Shown here piece by piece: positions 36,394-45,875 of a stretch of DNA of 64,000 nt. Where the stretch lies: contig NZ_QQVY01000003.1 of assembly GCF_003590715.1 (NCBI RefSeq), positions 186,001-250,000 of the forward strand, written 5' to 3'. How positions within the stretch are numbered: position 1 is the stretch's first letter; each line of letters begins with the position of its first letter. The notes under the pieces are model-generated. The model worked only from the letters and a program-made list of their open reading frames with translations. It did not search any database and was not told where the DNA came from. The translations under genes were made by a program, and so were the position numbers. The DNA is from Paracoccus sp. JM45. Lineage in GTDB: Bacteria > Pseudomonadota > Alphaproteobacteria > Rhodobacterales > Rhodobacteraceae.

Positions 36394-36477
36394 TTATCCC
36401 ACCCCCACAACCGAGGCGTAAAGCGTCAGCACCAGCAGCAGATAGAAGCTTAGCCTTGCTTGGGCATTGCGCGACAT
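36394..36477 (-). CDS. 27-residue predicted membrane micro-protein
   Basis: A small open frame read by eye: a basic N-terminus (MSRNAQARL), then a single hydrophobic helix (SFYLLLVLTLYASVVGVG). AAAGGA lies seven bases before its ATG, as good a ribosome site as any here. The stop codon is 4 bases before the xpaC start, so translation could couple to xpaC. It could be a genuine micro-protein acting with XpaC or a leader peptide. No family is recognised. Confidence 0.55.
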   Translation of the reverse strand: MSRNAQARLSFYLLLVLTLYASVVGVG

Positions 36478-36534
36478 ATGTGGTCCTTTCGGCGGGAAGT
36501 CCTGATTGCCTATATCGGCATTTCGCTGCGAATT

Positions 36535-37524
36535 TCAAACCTTCGGCGGAAACAAGCGGTCCAGCGCAATGTCCAAGGGCGCCGGATCGTCCAGCGACAG
36601 ACGCACCGGCAGTGCCATGACCTTCATGCGGAAGGATCGCGGCAGACGGGCGGCATCCTTTTCGGTGGTGACCAGCTGCGCACCCAGCATCCGCGATTCC
36701 GTTTCCAGCCGCGTCAGCAGGGATTGGGTAAAAGGCTGGTGATCCTCTAGCGGTTCGGCGCGGATCAGATCGGCACCAAGGTCGCGCAGGGTGGTAAAGA
36801 ATTTCTCGGGGTGGCCGATACCTGCAAAGGCCAGAACGCGGTGGCCCTGCCAGTTGATGCCGGTCTGTAAGGGTGCCAATTGCCCGCGCAGATGCGTGGG
36901 GGCCGCCTTCGGGGTGGGAAAACCCGCCTGTGCGGCGTCAGGGCCGATCGACAGCAACAGATCGGCGCGGGCCAGCCCTTTGGCGACAGGTTCGCGCAAA
37001 GGACCGGCAGGCAGGCAAAGTCCGTTGCCAAAGCCCTTGGCCGCATCCACCACGACCAGCCCCAGATCATGCGCCAGCGCAGGATCCTGAAAGCCGTCAT
37101 CCAGAATGACTGCCTGCGCCCCCGCCCGAACAGCCGCCTGTGCACCGGCCAGCCGGTCGTCGCTGACCCAGACAGGACCGAAGGCGGCCATCAACAAAGG
37201 CTCATCCCCTGTCAGGGTGGCATCATGCTGGCCTTCTTCGACGCGCAAAGGGCCCTTGGCGCTGCCGCCATAACCGCGCGAAACGACATGCGCATCAATC
37301 CCACGCGCAGCCAGCAGCATCTGCAGATGGATCACGGTTGGGGTCTTGCCTGTCCCGCCCGCATTCAGATTGCCAACGCAAAGGACAGGCACACCCGCAC
37401 GGGCACGTGCCCCGCCCGCCAGCCGTCGGGCAGTGGCTGCGGCATAGGCGGCACCAAGGGGGGCTAGAAGCCGTGCCTTTAATGTCGCGGGTCGGATGAA
37501 CCAGAAAGCGGGGGGCTTGTTCAC
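36535..37524 (-). CDS. lpxK: Tetraacyldisaccharide 4'-kinase LpxK
   Basis: Phosphorylates the 4' position of the lipid A precursor at the inner membrane. The protein is 329 aa from a GTG start that overlaps the waaA-like stop as GTGA; the kinase Walker motif NAGGTGKT is at residues 54-61. An N-terminal amphipathic/hydrophobic region ([20 protein letters not shown]) anchors it. The segments [38 protein letters not shown] and [13 protein letters not shown] are typical. Confidence 0.94.
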   Translation of the reverse strand: MNKPPAFWFIRPATLKARLLAPLGAAYAAATARRLAGGARARAGVPVLCVGNLNAGGTGKTPTVIHLQMLLAARGIDAHVVSRGYGGSAKGPLRVEEGQHDATLTGDEPLLMAAFGPVWVSDDRLAGAQAAVRAGAQAVILDDGFQDPALAHDLGLVVVDAAKGFGNGLCLPAGPLREPVAKGLARADLLLSIGPDAAQAGFPTPKAAPTHLRGQLAPLQTGINWQGHRVLAFAGIGHPEKFFTTLRDLGADLIRAEPLEDHQPFTQSLLTRLETESRMLGAQLVTTEKDAARLPRSFRMKVMALPVRLSLDDPAPLDIALDRLFPPKV

Positions 37525-38717
37525 GGGGCGGTCCTTTCGGCGTCCTGTCCGGCCTGCAGCACGGATTGCACGGCACGGGTGATGGTGATGGCCACATCCG
37601 CGCCACCGGTGCTGACGGTCCATGCGTTGCTGGCAAGGGCGGCGATCATCTCGGGCTGGGTCAGTTCGGTGATGGTGACGGCCAGATCCTCGGGGGTGCG
37701 GACCTTTCTGGCGGCATTGGCACCGTCCAGCTGTTGCCATTCGGTGGCAAACATCCCGCTTGCGGGGCCGTGGACAATGGCCGATCCAAGGGCTGCGGGT
37801 TCAAAGGGGTGACGCATGGCGTTTTCTTCCCCCGCAAGGGTGCCGCCCATAAAGCTGACGGGGGCCAGGCGGTACCACAGGCCCATTTCGGTCGGACCGT
37901 CTGTCAGCAGCACCTGAACCTCGTCGCTCAGATCCTCATCCTCGCTTCGGCGGGCGACAGTCATACCAGCTGATTCGATTTCCAGCGCCAGCAGGTCGAT
38001 TCGTGCTGAATCGCGCGGGGACAGGATCAGCAGCGCGCGATGGGAATGACGCAGGGCGGCCTGATGGGCGGCCAGAACCGGCCCTTCCTCGGATTGCGGC
38101 AGGCTGGAGGCGAACCACGCATGGCGGCCATTCATCTGCTGGGCCATCGAGGCGCGTTCGGTTTCCGAACAATGCAGCGGTTCGCGGATTTCCGACACAG
38201 GGCCGGTCATGCTGATACGGCTATGGTCCAGCGACATCCGTCGGGCAATCTGCATGCTGGCGGTATTGGTCAACATGACCGTCGTCATCAGGGACAGCAA
38301 TTGGCGACGCATGGCAGATTGCATGCCCCAACCAAGATCGCGGGATCGCAGACGGAATTCCGCCATAACCAAAGGAATATTGCGGGCATGGGCGGCCAAG
38401 ATCAGGGCGGGTGGCAGTTCCGTGCCGATCAGCAGGACCGCAGCAGGTTGCGACCGGTCCAGCAACTGCGCCGAGGCTTCGGCATCAAGGCCCGCATTGT
38501 CGCCGTCAGGGTCGGGAATGCGGATGATCCGCAGGTCTGGGCGGGCTTGGGACAAACGACGCAGGATCTGCGTTTCAGCCCGCGCCGCATCGGCAGAGAC
38601 ATGCATGACCAGCCCCGGGCCGGAACCTGAGGGAATCACGGGCAGGGCGGGATCGGTTCCATGCCGGGCGCGCAGATGCCACCACAGCGCAAGTCGACCC
38701 AGCCCCGCCCCTGGCAT
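37521..38717 (-). CDS. WaaA/KdtA-like glycosyltransferase, divergent N-terminal half
   Basis: Related to Kdo transferase, which adds Kdo to lipid A precursor. The C-terminal half is clear: [36 protein letters not shown]. In the N-terminal half the usual HAxSVGE motif with the essential glutamate is replaced by [11 protein letters not shown] (about 38-48), and ETELWPN reads GTELPPA. The N-terminal membrane anchor is also short. The gene lies between DUF4170 and lpxK, the normal lipid A context, so it may be the working Kdo transferase in altered form or a paralogue with another role. 398 aa. Confidence 0.8.
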   Translation of the reverse strand: MPGAGLGRLALWWHLRARHGTDPALPVIPSGSGPGLVMHVSADAARAETQILRRLSQARPDLRIIRIPDPDGDNAGLDAEASAQLLDRSQPAAVLLIGTELPPALILAAHARNIPLVMAEFRLRSRDLGWGMQSAMRRQLLSLMTTVMLTNTASMQIARRMSLDHSRISMTGPVSEIREPLHCSETERASMAQQMNGRHAWFASSLPQSEEGPVLAAHQAALRHSHRALLILSPRDSARIDLLALEIESAGMTVARRSEDEDLSDEVQVLLTDGPTEMGLWYRLAPVSFMGGTLAGEENAMRHPFEPAALGSAIVHGPASGMFATEWQQLDGANAARKVRTPEDLAVTITELTQPEMIAALASNAWTVSTGGADVAITITRAVQSVLQAGQDAERTAP

Positions 38718-38962
38718 TATTTACCCAGTTCTTCGGTCGGGCTGACTTCGCGTTCCTCGTCGCGCAGGCGGTGAAGATGCGCGATAAAATAGCGGGTATG
38801 GGCGCTGTCCACGGTGCGCTGTGCCTCGGCCTTCCATGCGGCATGGGCGGCGTCGTATGACGGGAAAATGCCGACCATATGGATGTTATCGGGGTCGCGG
38901 AACTGGGTTCCTTGCGGATCGACAAGCTCTCCGCCGAAAACGAAATGCAGACGCTGGGCCAT
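38717..38962 (-). CDS. DUF4170 family protein
   Basis: An 81-residue soluble protein (LHFVFGGELVDPQGTQF, then MVGIFPSYDAAHAAWKAEAQRTVDSA) of the DUF4170 type, commonly found before Kdo transferase and lpxK in alphaproteobacteria. The function is unknown. ATG 38962 has a perfect GGAGGT site. Its stop overlaps the start of the waaA-like gene (TAATG), so it heads the lipid A unit. Confidence 0.85.
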   Translation of the reverse strand: MAQRLHFVFGGELVDPQGTQFRDPDNIHMVGIFPSYDAAHAAWKAEAQRTVDSAHTRYFIAHLHRLRDEEREVSPTEELGK

Positions 38963-39017
38963 GTGACCTCCTGAGGTGTGGGACGGGTGGAACCTAGCGC
39001 GGCAGAGTCCCGGAAAG

Positions 39018-39037
39018 AAGGGGCAAGAACGCCCCTT
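39018..39037 (-). terminator. Hairpin behind the EVE-domain gene
   Basis: On the minus strand AAGGGGC pairs perfectly with GCCCCTT around GTTCTT and is followed by CTTTCC. The tail is only partly T-rich, so this is a weak terminator for the tsaD-gpsA-yciI-EVE unit. The DUF4170 gene follows 56 bases on. Confidence 0.45.
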
Positions 39038-39047
39038 TGGAATGTGA

Positions 39048-39467
39048 TCAGCTATCGGCGCCCGAAAGCTCCATGATGATGGCCCATTCGCCGTCCGTGA
39101 CAGGTTGCACGGACAGGCGCGTGTTATTGACCAGCACCATATCGGCCAGACGCGGTTCGGCCTTGGCCTCCTCCAGCGATACGGCGCGGGGCAGTTTGCG
39201 AACGGCTTTGATATCGACGCATTCCCAGCGGATATCGTTGGCCTTGCTGTCGGGATGGGCAAGGGCGATGACCTCGCAGATGCCGACAGCTTCTTTGCCG
39301 ATGTTTGAATGATAGAACAGGGCCTGATCGCCCACCGCCATCGACCGCATCATATTGCGCGCCTGATAGTTGCGGACACCGTCCCATTCCTCGCCCTGAT
39401 CACCCTTGGCAACCAGATCGTCCCAGCCGAAAACGTTGGGTTCGGATTTGAAAAGCCAATAGGCCAT
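39048..39467 (-). CDS. EVE domain-containing protein
   Basis: A 139-residue PUA-like EVE domain protein, similar to thymocyte nuclear protein 1. The start MAYWLFKSEPNVFGWDDL, EEWDGVRNYQARNMMRSM and DQALFYHSNIGKEAVGICEV are the standard motifs. EVE domains bind modified bases in DNA or RNA; the target here is unknown. The ATG overlaps the yciI stop by one base (TGATG). Confidence 0.92.
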   Translation of the reverse strand: MAYWLFKSEPNVFGWDDLVAKGDQGEEWDGVRNYQARNMMRSMAVGDQALFYHSNIGKEAVGICEVIALAHPDSKANDIRWECVDIKAVRKLPRAVSLEEAKAEPRLADMVLVNNTRLSVQPVTDGEWAIIMELSGADS

Positions 39468-39742
39468 CAGCCGACCACCTTCTTCCATTCGATGACTTCG
39501 ACCGAATCGAACAGTCCCGCGTGCTTATAAGGATCGGCTGCGGCCCATGCCTGTGCGGCGGTAAGGTCGGTCGTGTCCAGCACAACCAGCGATCCGCACA
39601 TTTTTTCGTCCTGCAGGAACGGTCCGGCATACATCACGATGCCGCTGTCGCGCAGATGCGCCAGATGGGCGTCGCGGGTGGCCATACGGATTTCAAGCGC
39701 GTCGGGTTTATCACGGCAGATCACGGCAAACAGGGGCATCAT
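39467..39742 (-). CDS. YciI-like protein
   Basis: A 91-residue dimeric ferredoxin-fold protein. The segments PLFAVICRDKPDALEIRMATRDAHL, then GPFLQDEKMCGSLVVLD and AQAWAAADPYKHAGLFDSVEV match YciI, including the conserved His and Asp of the putative active site. The reaction is not established. The start overlaps the gpsA stop (ATGATG; 39739 or 39742 are both possible starts). Confidence 0.92.
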   Translation of the reverse strand: MMPLFAVICRDKPDALEIRMATRDAHLAHLRDSGIVMYAGPFLQDEKMCGSLVVLDTTDLTAAQAWAAADPYKHAGLFDSVEVIEWKKVVG

Positions 39743-40680
39743 TCTTCCTTTAAAGGGCGGCTGAGCAAATGGTCCATGGCAGTTTCCACCGAAACCGCGC
39801 CTTGGGCAAGGCGGGCCACCATGGCGGCGATCGGAAGGTCCAGCCCGTCGCGGGCCGCCATGCGGGTCAGTGCGCGGGCGGTGGCGGCACCCTCGACGGT
39901 GGTGGAGGGGTCGAAGGGATCGCCCGCGCCCAATGCCGCGCCGAAGCGGAAGTTGCGCGACCCTTGGGACGTGCAGGTCAGCGTCAGGTCGCCCAGTCCC
40001 GACAGTCCTGTCAGCGTTTCGGGCCTTGCGCCTAGATGGATCGCAAGGCGGGTCATTTCGGCAAAGCCGCGGGTGATAATTGCCGCGCGGGCGCTGTCAC
40101 CCAGACCAGCACCGATCACCGCACCTGCGGCAATGGCAATGACGTTTTTCAAGGCGCCGCCCAGTTCGGCCCCCGTCACATCGTTGCTGCGATAAAGCCG
40201 CAGGACCGGCGTGGACAGTGCCTGCTGCATCCGGCGACCGACGGTGTCATCCGTGCAGGCCAGCGTCAGGGCCGTGGGCAGACCGCGGGCAATATCGGCC
40301 GCGAATGACGGTCCGGTTAGCACCGCCACTGTCGCATCGGGGCATGCCTGTGATATCAGGACCGAGGGACCGTTCAGATGCGACAAATCAATGCCCTTGG
40401 CGGTGCTGACCAATTGTTTGCCCGACAAGCGTTGGCCATGCTGCGCCAGAAAGCCGCCAAGCGCCTGCGCGGGCAGGGCCAACAGGATCAGCTGCGCGGT
40501 CAGCGCATCCTCCAGATCCTGCGTGACGGTCAGGGCATCGGGCATCTGAACATCCGGCAAACGCGGGTTCTCACCCTGCCAGTCGATCCGGCGACCCCAC
40601 AGCGTCACGGGGCCATTGGCCGTCAGCGCCACGGCCAGCGCGGTTCCGAAAGCCCCTGCGCCAAGGACGGCGACTGTCAT
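39739..40680 (-). CDS. gpsA: Glycerol-3-phosphate dehydrogenase [NAD(P)+]
   Basis: Reduces dihydroxyacetone phosphate to sn-glycerol 3-phosphate for phospholipid synthesis. The N-terminal Rossmann motif is [45 protein letters not shown] and the catalytic [24 protein letters not shown] segments follow. At 313 aa it is slightly shorter than usual. It overlaps tsaD and yciI by 4 bases each, in the same tight unit. Confidence 0.95.
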   Translation of the reverse strand: MTVAVLGAGAFGTALAVALTANGPVTLWGRRIDWQGENPRLPDVQMPDALTVTQDLEDALTAQLILLALPAQALGGFLAQHGQRLSGKQLVSTAKGIDLSHLNGPSVLISQACPDATVAVLTGPSFAADIARGLPTALTLACTDDTVGRRMQQALSTPVLRLYRSNDVTGAELGGALKNVIAIAAGAVIGAGLGDSARAAIITRGFAEMTRLAIHLGARPETLTGLSGLGDLTLTCTSQGSRNFRFGAALGAGDPFDPSTTVEGAATARALTRMAARDGLDLPIAAMVARLAQGAVSVETAMDHLLSRPLKEE

Positions 40681-41744
40681 GCCTTGGCCCCTTTCTTACC
40701 GCTGCCCAGCATGGGTTCGGCCTTGCGGTCCAAGGGCCAGCGGGGTCGGGCGGCCAAGGTCATATCGTCACGGTGGCCCTGATGGAAACGCTCGATCCCG
40801 GCCCAAGCGATCATCGCGCCGTTGTCGGTGCAAAGCGCCAAGGGCGGTGCAAGGAAGCGCGCACCTGCATCGGCGGCCACCTGTTCCAGCGCGGCGCGAA
40901 TCTGGGTGTTGGCCGCAACGCCGCCTGCCACGGCCAGCACAGGAACGGGACTTTCGGCCAAGGCACGGCGGGATTTTTCGGCCAGCACATCGGACACGGC
41001 GGTCTGGAAGGCCGCGCACAGGTCACGGCGGTCGCCCTGACGCAGCCCGCCATGGTCGGCGATCATCGCATCGCGCTGCCGCAGGGTGGCGGTTTTCAGA
41101 CCCGAAAACGACATGTCACAGCCGGCACGATCCAGCAGCGGTCTGGGCAGAGGGATGCGTTTGGGGTCGCCCAAGGCCGCCTCGGCCTGCACGGCGGGGC
41201 CACCGGGTTGGGGCAGGGCCAGCAGCTTGGCGATTTTGTCAAACGCCTCGCCGGGGGCGTCGTCGATGGTGCCGCCCATGCGGGTGAAATCATCGGGGCC
41301 GTCCACGCGCAGGAACTGGCAATGTCCGCCGGACACCAGCAGCATCATATAGGGAAATTCGATCCCGTCTGTCAGGCGCGGGGTCAGTGCATGACCCGCC
41401 AGATGGTTCACGCCGACCAGCGGTAGACCTGTTCCCGCAGCTAATCCCTTGGCGCACATGACGCCCGACATGACCCCGCCAATCAGGCCCGGACCCGCCG
41501 TCACGGCAATGCCCGACAGGTCCGACAGCGCCAGCCCCGTCTGATCCAAGGCCTGCTCGACGGCCAGATCCAGACGCTCGGCATGGGCGCGGGCGGCGAT
41601 TTCAGGAACAACGCCGCCAAAATTGGCATGCAGGTCGGTCTGGCTGCAGACGACGCTGGACAGAATGCGGCGGTCACCAGTGACAACGGCTGCGGCGGTA
41701 TCGTCGCAGCTGCTTTCGATGCCCAGAAAGATCAGATCATCCAT
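40677..41744 (-). CDS. tsaD: tRNA N6-adenosine threonylcarbamoyltransferase TsaD
   Basis: Catalytic subunit of t6A synthesis with TsaB and TsaE. The 355 residues begin [16 protein letters not shown]. The metal-binding His114-x3-His118 lies in [10 protein letters not shown], followed by [26 protein letters not shown] and [12 protein letters not shown]. The reading frame stays open far upstream on this strand across the divergent hemD-mic60 genes, but the family start fixes the ATG at 41744. It heads the tsaD-gpsA-yciI-EVE unit and diverges from hemD. Confidence 0.95.
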   Translation of the reverse strand: MDDLIFLGIESSCDDTAAAVVTGDRRILSSVVCSQTDLHANFGGVVPEIAARAHAERLDLAVEQALDQTGLALSDLSGIAVTAGPGLIGGVMSGVMCAKGLAAGTGLPLVGVNHLAGHALTPRLTDGIEFPYMMLLVSGGHCQFLRVDGPDDFTRMGGTIDDAPGEAFDKIAKLLALPQPGGPAVQAEAALGDPKRIPLPRPLLDRAGCDMSFSGLKTATLRQRDAMIADHGGLRQGDRRDLCAAFQTAVSDVLAEKSRRALAESPVPVLAVAGGVAANTQIRAALEQVAADAGARFLAPPLALCTDNGAMIAWAGIERFHQGHRDDMTLAARPRWPLDRKAEPMLGSGKKGAKA

Positions 41745-41810
41745 GCTCTTGCCTTGCAGAAGGGGGGCGCTTACCCATGAACGCCCTAGCACCGGCGCAA
41801 GGATATGCCA

Positions 41811-42476
41811 ATGCCAGCGGACCAACGCCCCACGCTTCTGATCACCCGCCCTCGGAAGGCCGCGCTGCGATTTGCCGCAATGCTGCCCGATGTCCCCTCG
41901 GTCATCGCGCCGGTGTTGCGGATCGTGCCGGTTGCCCATGACGCGGGGGTTCTGCATGGGGCGCGGGGGTTGGTCTTTACCTCGGTCCATGCGGTGGCGT
42001 CGGCGGGCGCAGGGCAGGGACGGCTTGCCATTTGTGTGGGCGGGCAGACGGGGCAGGCCGCGCGGTCTGCGGGGTTCGACGTGGTCGAAGGACAAGGGAC
42101 CGCCGACAGCATCCTGCCGCTGATCGCCACAGCCCCTGTCCCGCTGGTTCATCCGCATGGGCGTCATGTCGCCAAGACACTGCCGGTGCGGGGCATCGTC
42201 GTCTATGACCAGCAGCCGGTTGATATCACGCCACAGGCGCAGGCGCTGCTTGCGGGACAAACCCCTGTCATTCTGCCCGTTTTTTCGCCAAGATCCGCCA
42301 GCCTGCTGTCGCAGCAGGTAAAAAACGCGCAAGCCCGCCTGTGGATCGTCGCAATCAGCGATACGGCATCGCGGGCATGGACGGGACCGGCGCAGCGTGT
42401 GATCGTGGCGCAAAGACCTGATGCCGATGCAATGAAAGCTGCGATCTTGCAGTTGCTTGCGTCGGAACAAAGCTGA
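41811..42476 (+). CDS. hemD: Uroporphyrinogen-III synthase
   Basis: Cyclises hydroxymethylbilane with ring D inversion in haem and cobalamin synthesis. The 221 residues are poorly conserved, as usual for Hem[31 protein letters not shown], and [13 protein letters not shown]...[14 protein letters not shown] are the recognisable parts. I choose ATG 41811, since AAGGA lies seven bases upstream; the earlier ATG at 41805 is too close to it. hemC, often placed before hemD, is absent. Confidence 0.88.
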   Translation: MPADQRPTLLITRPRKAALRFAAMLPDVPSVIAPVLRIVPVAHDAGVLHGARGLVFTSVHAVASAGAGQGRLAICVGGQTGQAARSAGFDVVEGQGTADSILPLIATAPVPLVHPHGRHVAKTLPVRGIVVYDQQPVDITPQAQALLAGQTPVILPVFSPRSASLLSQQVKNAQARLWIVAISDTASRAWTGPAQRVIVAQRPDADAMKAAILQLLASEQS

Positions 42477-42572
42477 ACACGGCGGGTTGAGCGTAAAGCC
42501 ATCGCTGTTTAGGCTGCAGGTCATGCGCTTAGAGGCGGCCATGCCGGCATGGCACCGAGACGGGGACAAGAC

Positions 42573-43952
42573 GTGAAACAGCCAGATAAACCCAAGGCCA
42601 AGCAACCGGCCACCCAACAACCGGCCAAGACAGCCGACCGCAAACAGCCTGCCGCGCCCGGCGCCTTGGCAAATATCGGGGTCGAGGCGGGCAAGCCCGC
42701 GCAGGCCGGTCAGCCAGGCAAAATCAGTGCGGCCCCTTCGACCTTGGTTGGTGATGCCAAAGGTGGACTGCCGGCGGCGACTGCCAAACCTGCTGATGCA
42801 AAACCCGCGGCAGATAAGCCCGTGACCGATAAGAAGACGCAGCCTGATGCTGTAAAGCCCGCGCAGACGCCATTTGCCAAAGAGGAGGCAAAGCCGACGC
42901 CTCCGCCTGCCAAACCGGCCGAGAAAACTGCGGTGAAATCTGCACCTGTGAAGAAAACCGGTTTCTGGCCTGTGGTCTTTGGCGGCGTTGTGGCCGCAGG
43001 TCTTGGCGCGGCTGCCGCGATTTATGCCTTGCCGCATGTGCCGCCCCAATGGCAGCCATTCCCGCAAGGCGGCCCTGCCGCCGCACCGCAAGATGTTGCC
43101 GCATTGGCCCAGCAGGCCGCCCGCCGCGCTGTCGCCGAAGAAATGGGCGCGATGCCCGCCCCTGCAGGGTTGCCTGCCGATCTTGAGGATCGCATCGCCG
43201 CGCTGGAAAGCCGTCCCGCTGCGCCCCCGCCAGCCGAAGGCGGACCGCAAGGAAGCGAACAGCTGGACAGCCAGCTTGCCGCTCTGACCCAGCGTCTGGA
43301 TGAACAGCAGGCCCGGCTGGACGAGATGGCCGAAAGCGGCAGTTTTGATCCCGAAGCTGCTGGTGCCTTGCAGCAGCAGATCGAAGCCGCCGCAGCCGAG
43401 GCTGAAAGCCGTCTGGAAGCTGCCCGCACCGAAGCGCAGGAACTGCAAAGCGCAGCTGAGGCCAGCACCCGTCGTGCCGAAGCCGTCGCGGCCATCGCAT
43501 CCCTGCAATCCGCGCTGGATCGCGGGGTAACGCCCGATGACGCCCGCGCAACGCTTGAAGGTGCAGGACTGGACACGCCGGAGGCGCTGACGGTCGAAGT
43601 GCCCAGCCTGACCAGTCTGCAAAGCGAATTTTCCGATGCCGCCCGTGCCAGCCTGCGCGCCGCGCTAAGCGAAAGCAGCGCCAGTGGTGAAGGGAATATG
43701 CTGACGAATTTCCTGCGCGCCCAGACCGGTGCACGCTCTATCGCCGCGCGAGAGGGTGATGACGCCGACGCCGTGCTGTCACGCGCCAACGCCGAGGTCG
43801 AGGCTGGCCGAATCGCACCTGCCCTTGCCGAAATCGAAAGCCTGCCCGAGGCGGCCCGCACCACGCCTGCCATGGCCGACTGGCTGACCCGCGCAACCGC
43901 CTATACGCAGGCACAGTCGGCGCTGACCGATCTGTCCTCCGGCCAGAATTGA
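42573..43952 (+). CDS. Alphaproteobacterial Mic60/mitofilin homologue
   Basis: Inner-membrane protein related to mitochondrial Mic60, which shapes membrane invaginations. The layout (459 aa) is a Lys/Ala/Pro-rich disordered N-terminus (to about 125), one membrane helix (about 131-153), a coiled coil (about 200-290) and a C-terminal mitofilin-like region with paired helices ([21 protein letters not shown]...). I choose GTG 42573; the upstream ATG at 42549 adds AGA and GGA codons unlike the rest. Its place between hemD and hemY is the recognised alphaproteobacterial arrangement. Confidence 0.85.
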   Translation: MKQPDKPKAKQPATQQPAKTADRKQPAAPGALANIGVEAGKPAQAGQPGKISAAPSTLVGDAKGGLPAATAKPADAKPAADKPVTDKKTQPDAVKPAQTPFAKEEAKPTPPPAKPAEKTAVKSAPVKKTGFWPVVFGGVVAAGLGAAAAIYALPHVPPQWQPFPQGGPAAAPQDVAALAQQAARRAVAEEMGAMPAPAGLPADLEDRIAALESRPAAPPPAEGGPQGSEQLDSQLAALTQRLDEQQARLDEMAESGSFDPEAAGALQQQIEAAAAEAESRLEAARTEAQELQSAAEASTRRAEAVAAIASLQSALDRGVTPDDARATLEGAGLDTPEALTVEVPSLTSLQSEFSDAARASLRAALSESSASGEGNMLTNFLRAQTGARSIAAREGDDADAVLSRANAEVEAGRIAPALAEIESLPEAARTTPAMADWLTRATAYTQAQSALTDLSSGQN

Positions 43953-43962
43953 GGTCTGCAAC

Positions 43963-45657
43963 ATGCTGTTGTCCCTGCTGAAAATCCTGTTCTTTTTTGC
44001 CGTTATTCTGGCGCTGGCTTTGGGTGCGGTGCATCTGTCCGAAACCGCCCAGATGCTGCGCATTCAATACGGCGGCACGGAAATTGCCCTGACGCCGGTC
44101 AAAGCGGTCGTTGCCGTCCTTGTGCTGATGGTGCTGGCTTGGGTCGTCTTCAAGGTCTTGGGTCTGCTGTTGGCCTTTTTGCGGTTCCTTGCGGGTGACG
44201 AAACGGCGGTGAACCGCTATTTCGCCCGTTCGCGTCAGCGTAAAGGCTATGAAGCCTTTAGCGAAGGGATGCTTGCTGTCGCCTCGGGGGAAGGCAAGCT
44301 GGCGCAGGATAAGGCCGCGAAGGCCGCGAAATATCTGAACCAGCCGCATATGACCAACCTGCTGGCGGCGCAGGCCGCCGAAACGGCAGGCGATTCGCGT
44401 CGCGCGATTGCCGTTTACAAAAAACTGCTGGAAGACGACAGGACGCGCTTTGTCGGTGTTCGTGGCCTGATGCGCCAGAAACTGGCCGAGGGGGACACCC
44501 ATAAGGCGCTGCTGCTGGCACAAAAGGCTTATGCGCTAAAGCCGCGGCATAAGGAAACGCAGGACACGCTGCTGGATCTGCAGACGCGTGAACATGACTG
44601 GAAGGGCGCACGTCAGACCCTGAAGGACAAGCGCAATCAAGGCGATCTTCCCAAAGATGTTGCCCTGCGCCGCGATGCCGTTCTGGCCCTGCAACAGGCC
44701 AGCGATGTTCTGGCCGAGGGCAATTCGATCAGCGCCCGCGAGGCCGCCATTTCCGCTGCCAAAGCCTCGCCCGATCTGATTCCCGCTGCCGTGCTGGCCG
44801 CGCGCAGCTATACCGCGCAGAAAGATTTCCGCAGTGCGTCGCGCATTCTGGAAAAAACGTGGTCGGTCCGTCCGCATCCGGATATTGCGGGTGCCTATGC
44901 TGACATTGTGCCGGATGAAACGCCGGCTGCCCGCCTGCGCCGTTTCCAGGCCCTGATCCGCAAGAACCCCGACCACGAGGAAACGCAGCTTCTGAAAGCG
45001 GAATTGCTGCTGTCAGCCGAGGATTTCCCCGGCGCACGTCGTGCACTCGGCGATCTGGCCGAAAAGCATCCGACCGTGCGTACGCTGTCCATTATGGCAG
45101 CAGTCGAACGGGGTGAAGGTGCCGATGACAGTGTGGTTCGTGGCTGGTTGGCACGTGCGCTGACCGCCTCGCGCGGGCCGCAGTGGGTCTGTGATACCTG
45201 TCATAATGTCATGCATGAATGGGCGCCGGTCTGTGACAGCTGCGGCGGCTTTGACACGCTGACGTGGCGCGAACCCGAAGGGCCGCGCAGCACCGCACAG
45301 TCATCATCCACCGGTGCGGAAATGCTGCCGCTGCTTGTCGGGGCACCCCGACCCAAGATCGAGGATGCGCCCGATCTGTCCGAACCTGTCCAGCCGCATC
45401 CCCCCGGTCCTGCAGAGCCGGAAGGAAAGCCGGCCAAACCGCGTGAAAAGGAACCGGAGATTGCCCCGGGCATGGTCCCGCGCGAAAGCGACTATTACGA
45501 GGTGGAAGAACCGTCGGCGACTGTCATCACCCCCGAACCGGAACCGGTTCCCACCGAGGTAGAGGTGCCTGAAACGGTTGAAGAATCGGAACCGATGATG
45601 GTCCGCCCTGATGTCGAGCCAAGCGTGAAAGAGGACTGGTCCGACAAGAAGGCCTGA
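43963..45657 (+). CDS. hemY: HemY-type TPR membrane protein with C-terminal rubredoxin-like motif
   Basis: Inner-membrane protein (564 aa) with two N-terminal helices (about 1-23 and 46-72), the HemY_N domain around RYFARSRQRKGYEAFSEGMLAV, and TPR repeats to about residue 400. Cys410-x-x-Cys413 (VCDTCHN) and Cys424-x-x-Cys427 (VCDSCGG) follow, then a long Pro/Glu-rich tail. The four-cysteine motif with W and TW residues recalls the rubredoxin-like end of LapB, another anchored TPR protein. The role of HemY in haem synthesis is debated. It follows mic60 by 10 bases. Confidence 0.88.
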   Translation: MLLSLLKILFFFAVILALALGAVHLSETAQMLRIQYGGTEIALTPVKAVVAVLVLMVLAWVVFKVLGLLLAFLRFLAGDETAVNRYFARSRQRKGYEAFSEGMLAVASGEGKLAQDKAAKAAKYLNQPHMTNLLAAQAAETAGDSRRAIAVYKKLLEDDRTRFVGVRGLMRQKLAEGDTHKALLLAQKAYALKPRHKETQDTLLDLQTREHDWKGARQTLKDKRNQGDLPKDVALRRDAVLALQQASDVLAEGNSISAREAAISAAKASPDLIPAAVLAARSYTAQKDFRSASRILEKTWSVRPHPDIAGAYADIVPDETPAARLRRFQALIRKNPDHEETQLLKAELLLSAEDFPGARRALGDLAEKHPTVRTLSIMAAVERGEGADDSVVRGWLARALTASRGPQWVCDTCHNVMHEWAPVCDSCGGFDTLTWREPEGPRSTAQSSSTGAEMLPLLVGAPRPKIEDAPDLSEPVQPHPPGPAEPEGKPAKPREKEPEIAPGMVPRESDYYEVEEPSATVITPEPEPVPTEVEVPETVEESEPMMVRPDVEPSVKEDWSDKKA

Positions 45658-45742
45658 ATAAGATCGGCGTGCGCGTAAAAAATCGCGCGCGCCCTCTTTC
45701 CACCGCAATCGGAAAGTGCTAATTGCCGCCTCACAACCTGCT

Positions 45743-45818
45743 GCCGATGTAGCTCAGCTGGTAGAGCACATCATTCGTAATGATGGGGTCGGGGGTTCGA
45801 GTCCCTTCATCGGCACCA
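45743..45818 (+). tRNA. tRNA-Thr (anticodon CGT)
   Basis: A 76-base cloverleaf including an encoded CCA. The acceptor stem is GCCGATG with CATCGGC. The anticodon stem CATCA/TGATG holds the loop TTCGTAA, so the anticodon is CGU, reading ACG threonine codons. The T loop is TTCGAGT. It lies 85 bases behind hemY. Confidence 0.96.
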
Positions 45819-45837
45819 GGTTGTCAAAGACCAACGC

Positions 45838-45865
45838 AAAACGTCGCCCTTCGGGGCGACGTTTT
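45838..45865. terminator. Bidirectional terminator between tRNA-Thr and the McrB-N-like gene
   Basis: AACGTCGCCC pairs perfectly over 10 bp with GGGCGACGTT around a TTCG tetraloop, flanked by A and T runs. It can end the tRNA transcript on the + strand and the secG-pyrG-McrB-N unit on the minus strand. Confidence 0.9.
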
Positions 45866-45875
45866 GCGTTTGCAG

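Noticed and set aside
41745-43622. Minus-strand frame open for nearly 2 kb upstream of tsaD, opposite hemD and mic60
   Set aside because: It has low-complexity, Arg/Cys/Phe-rich composition, no domain, and lies antisense to well-supported genes; the TsaD family start at 41744 explains the real gene.
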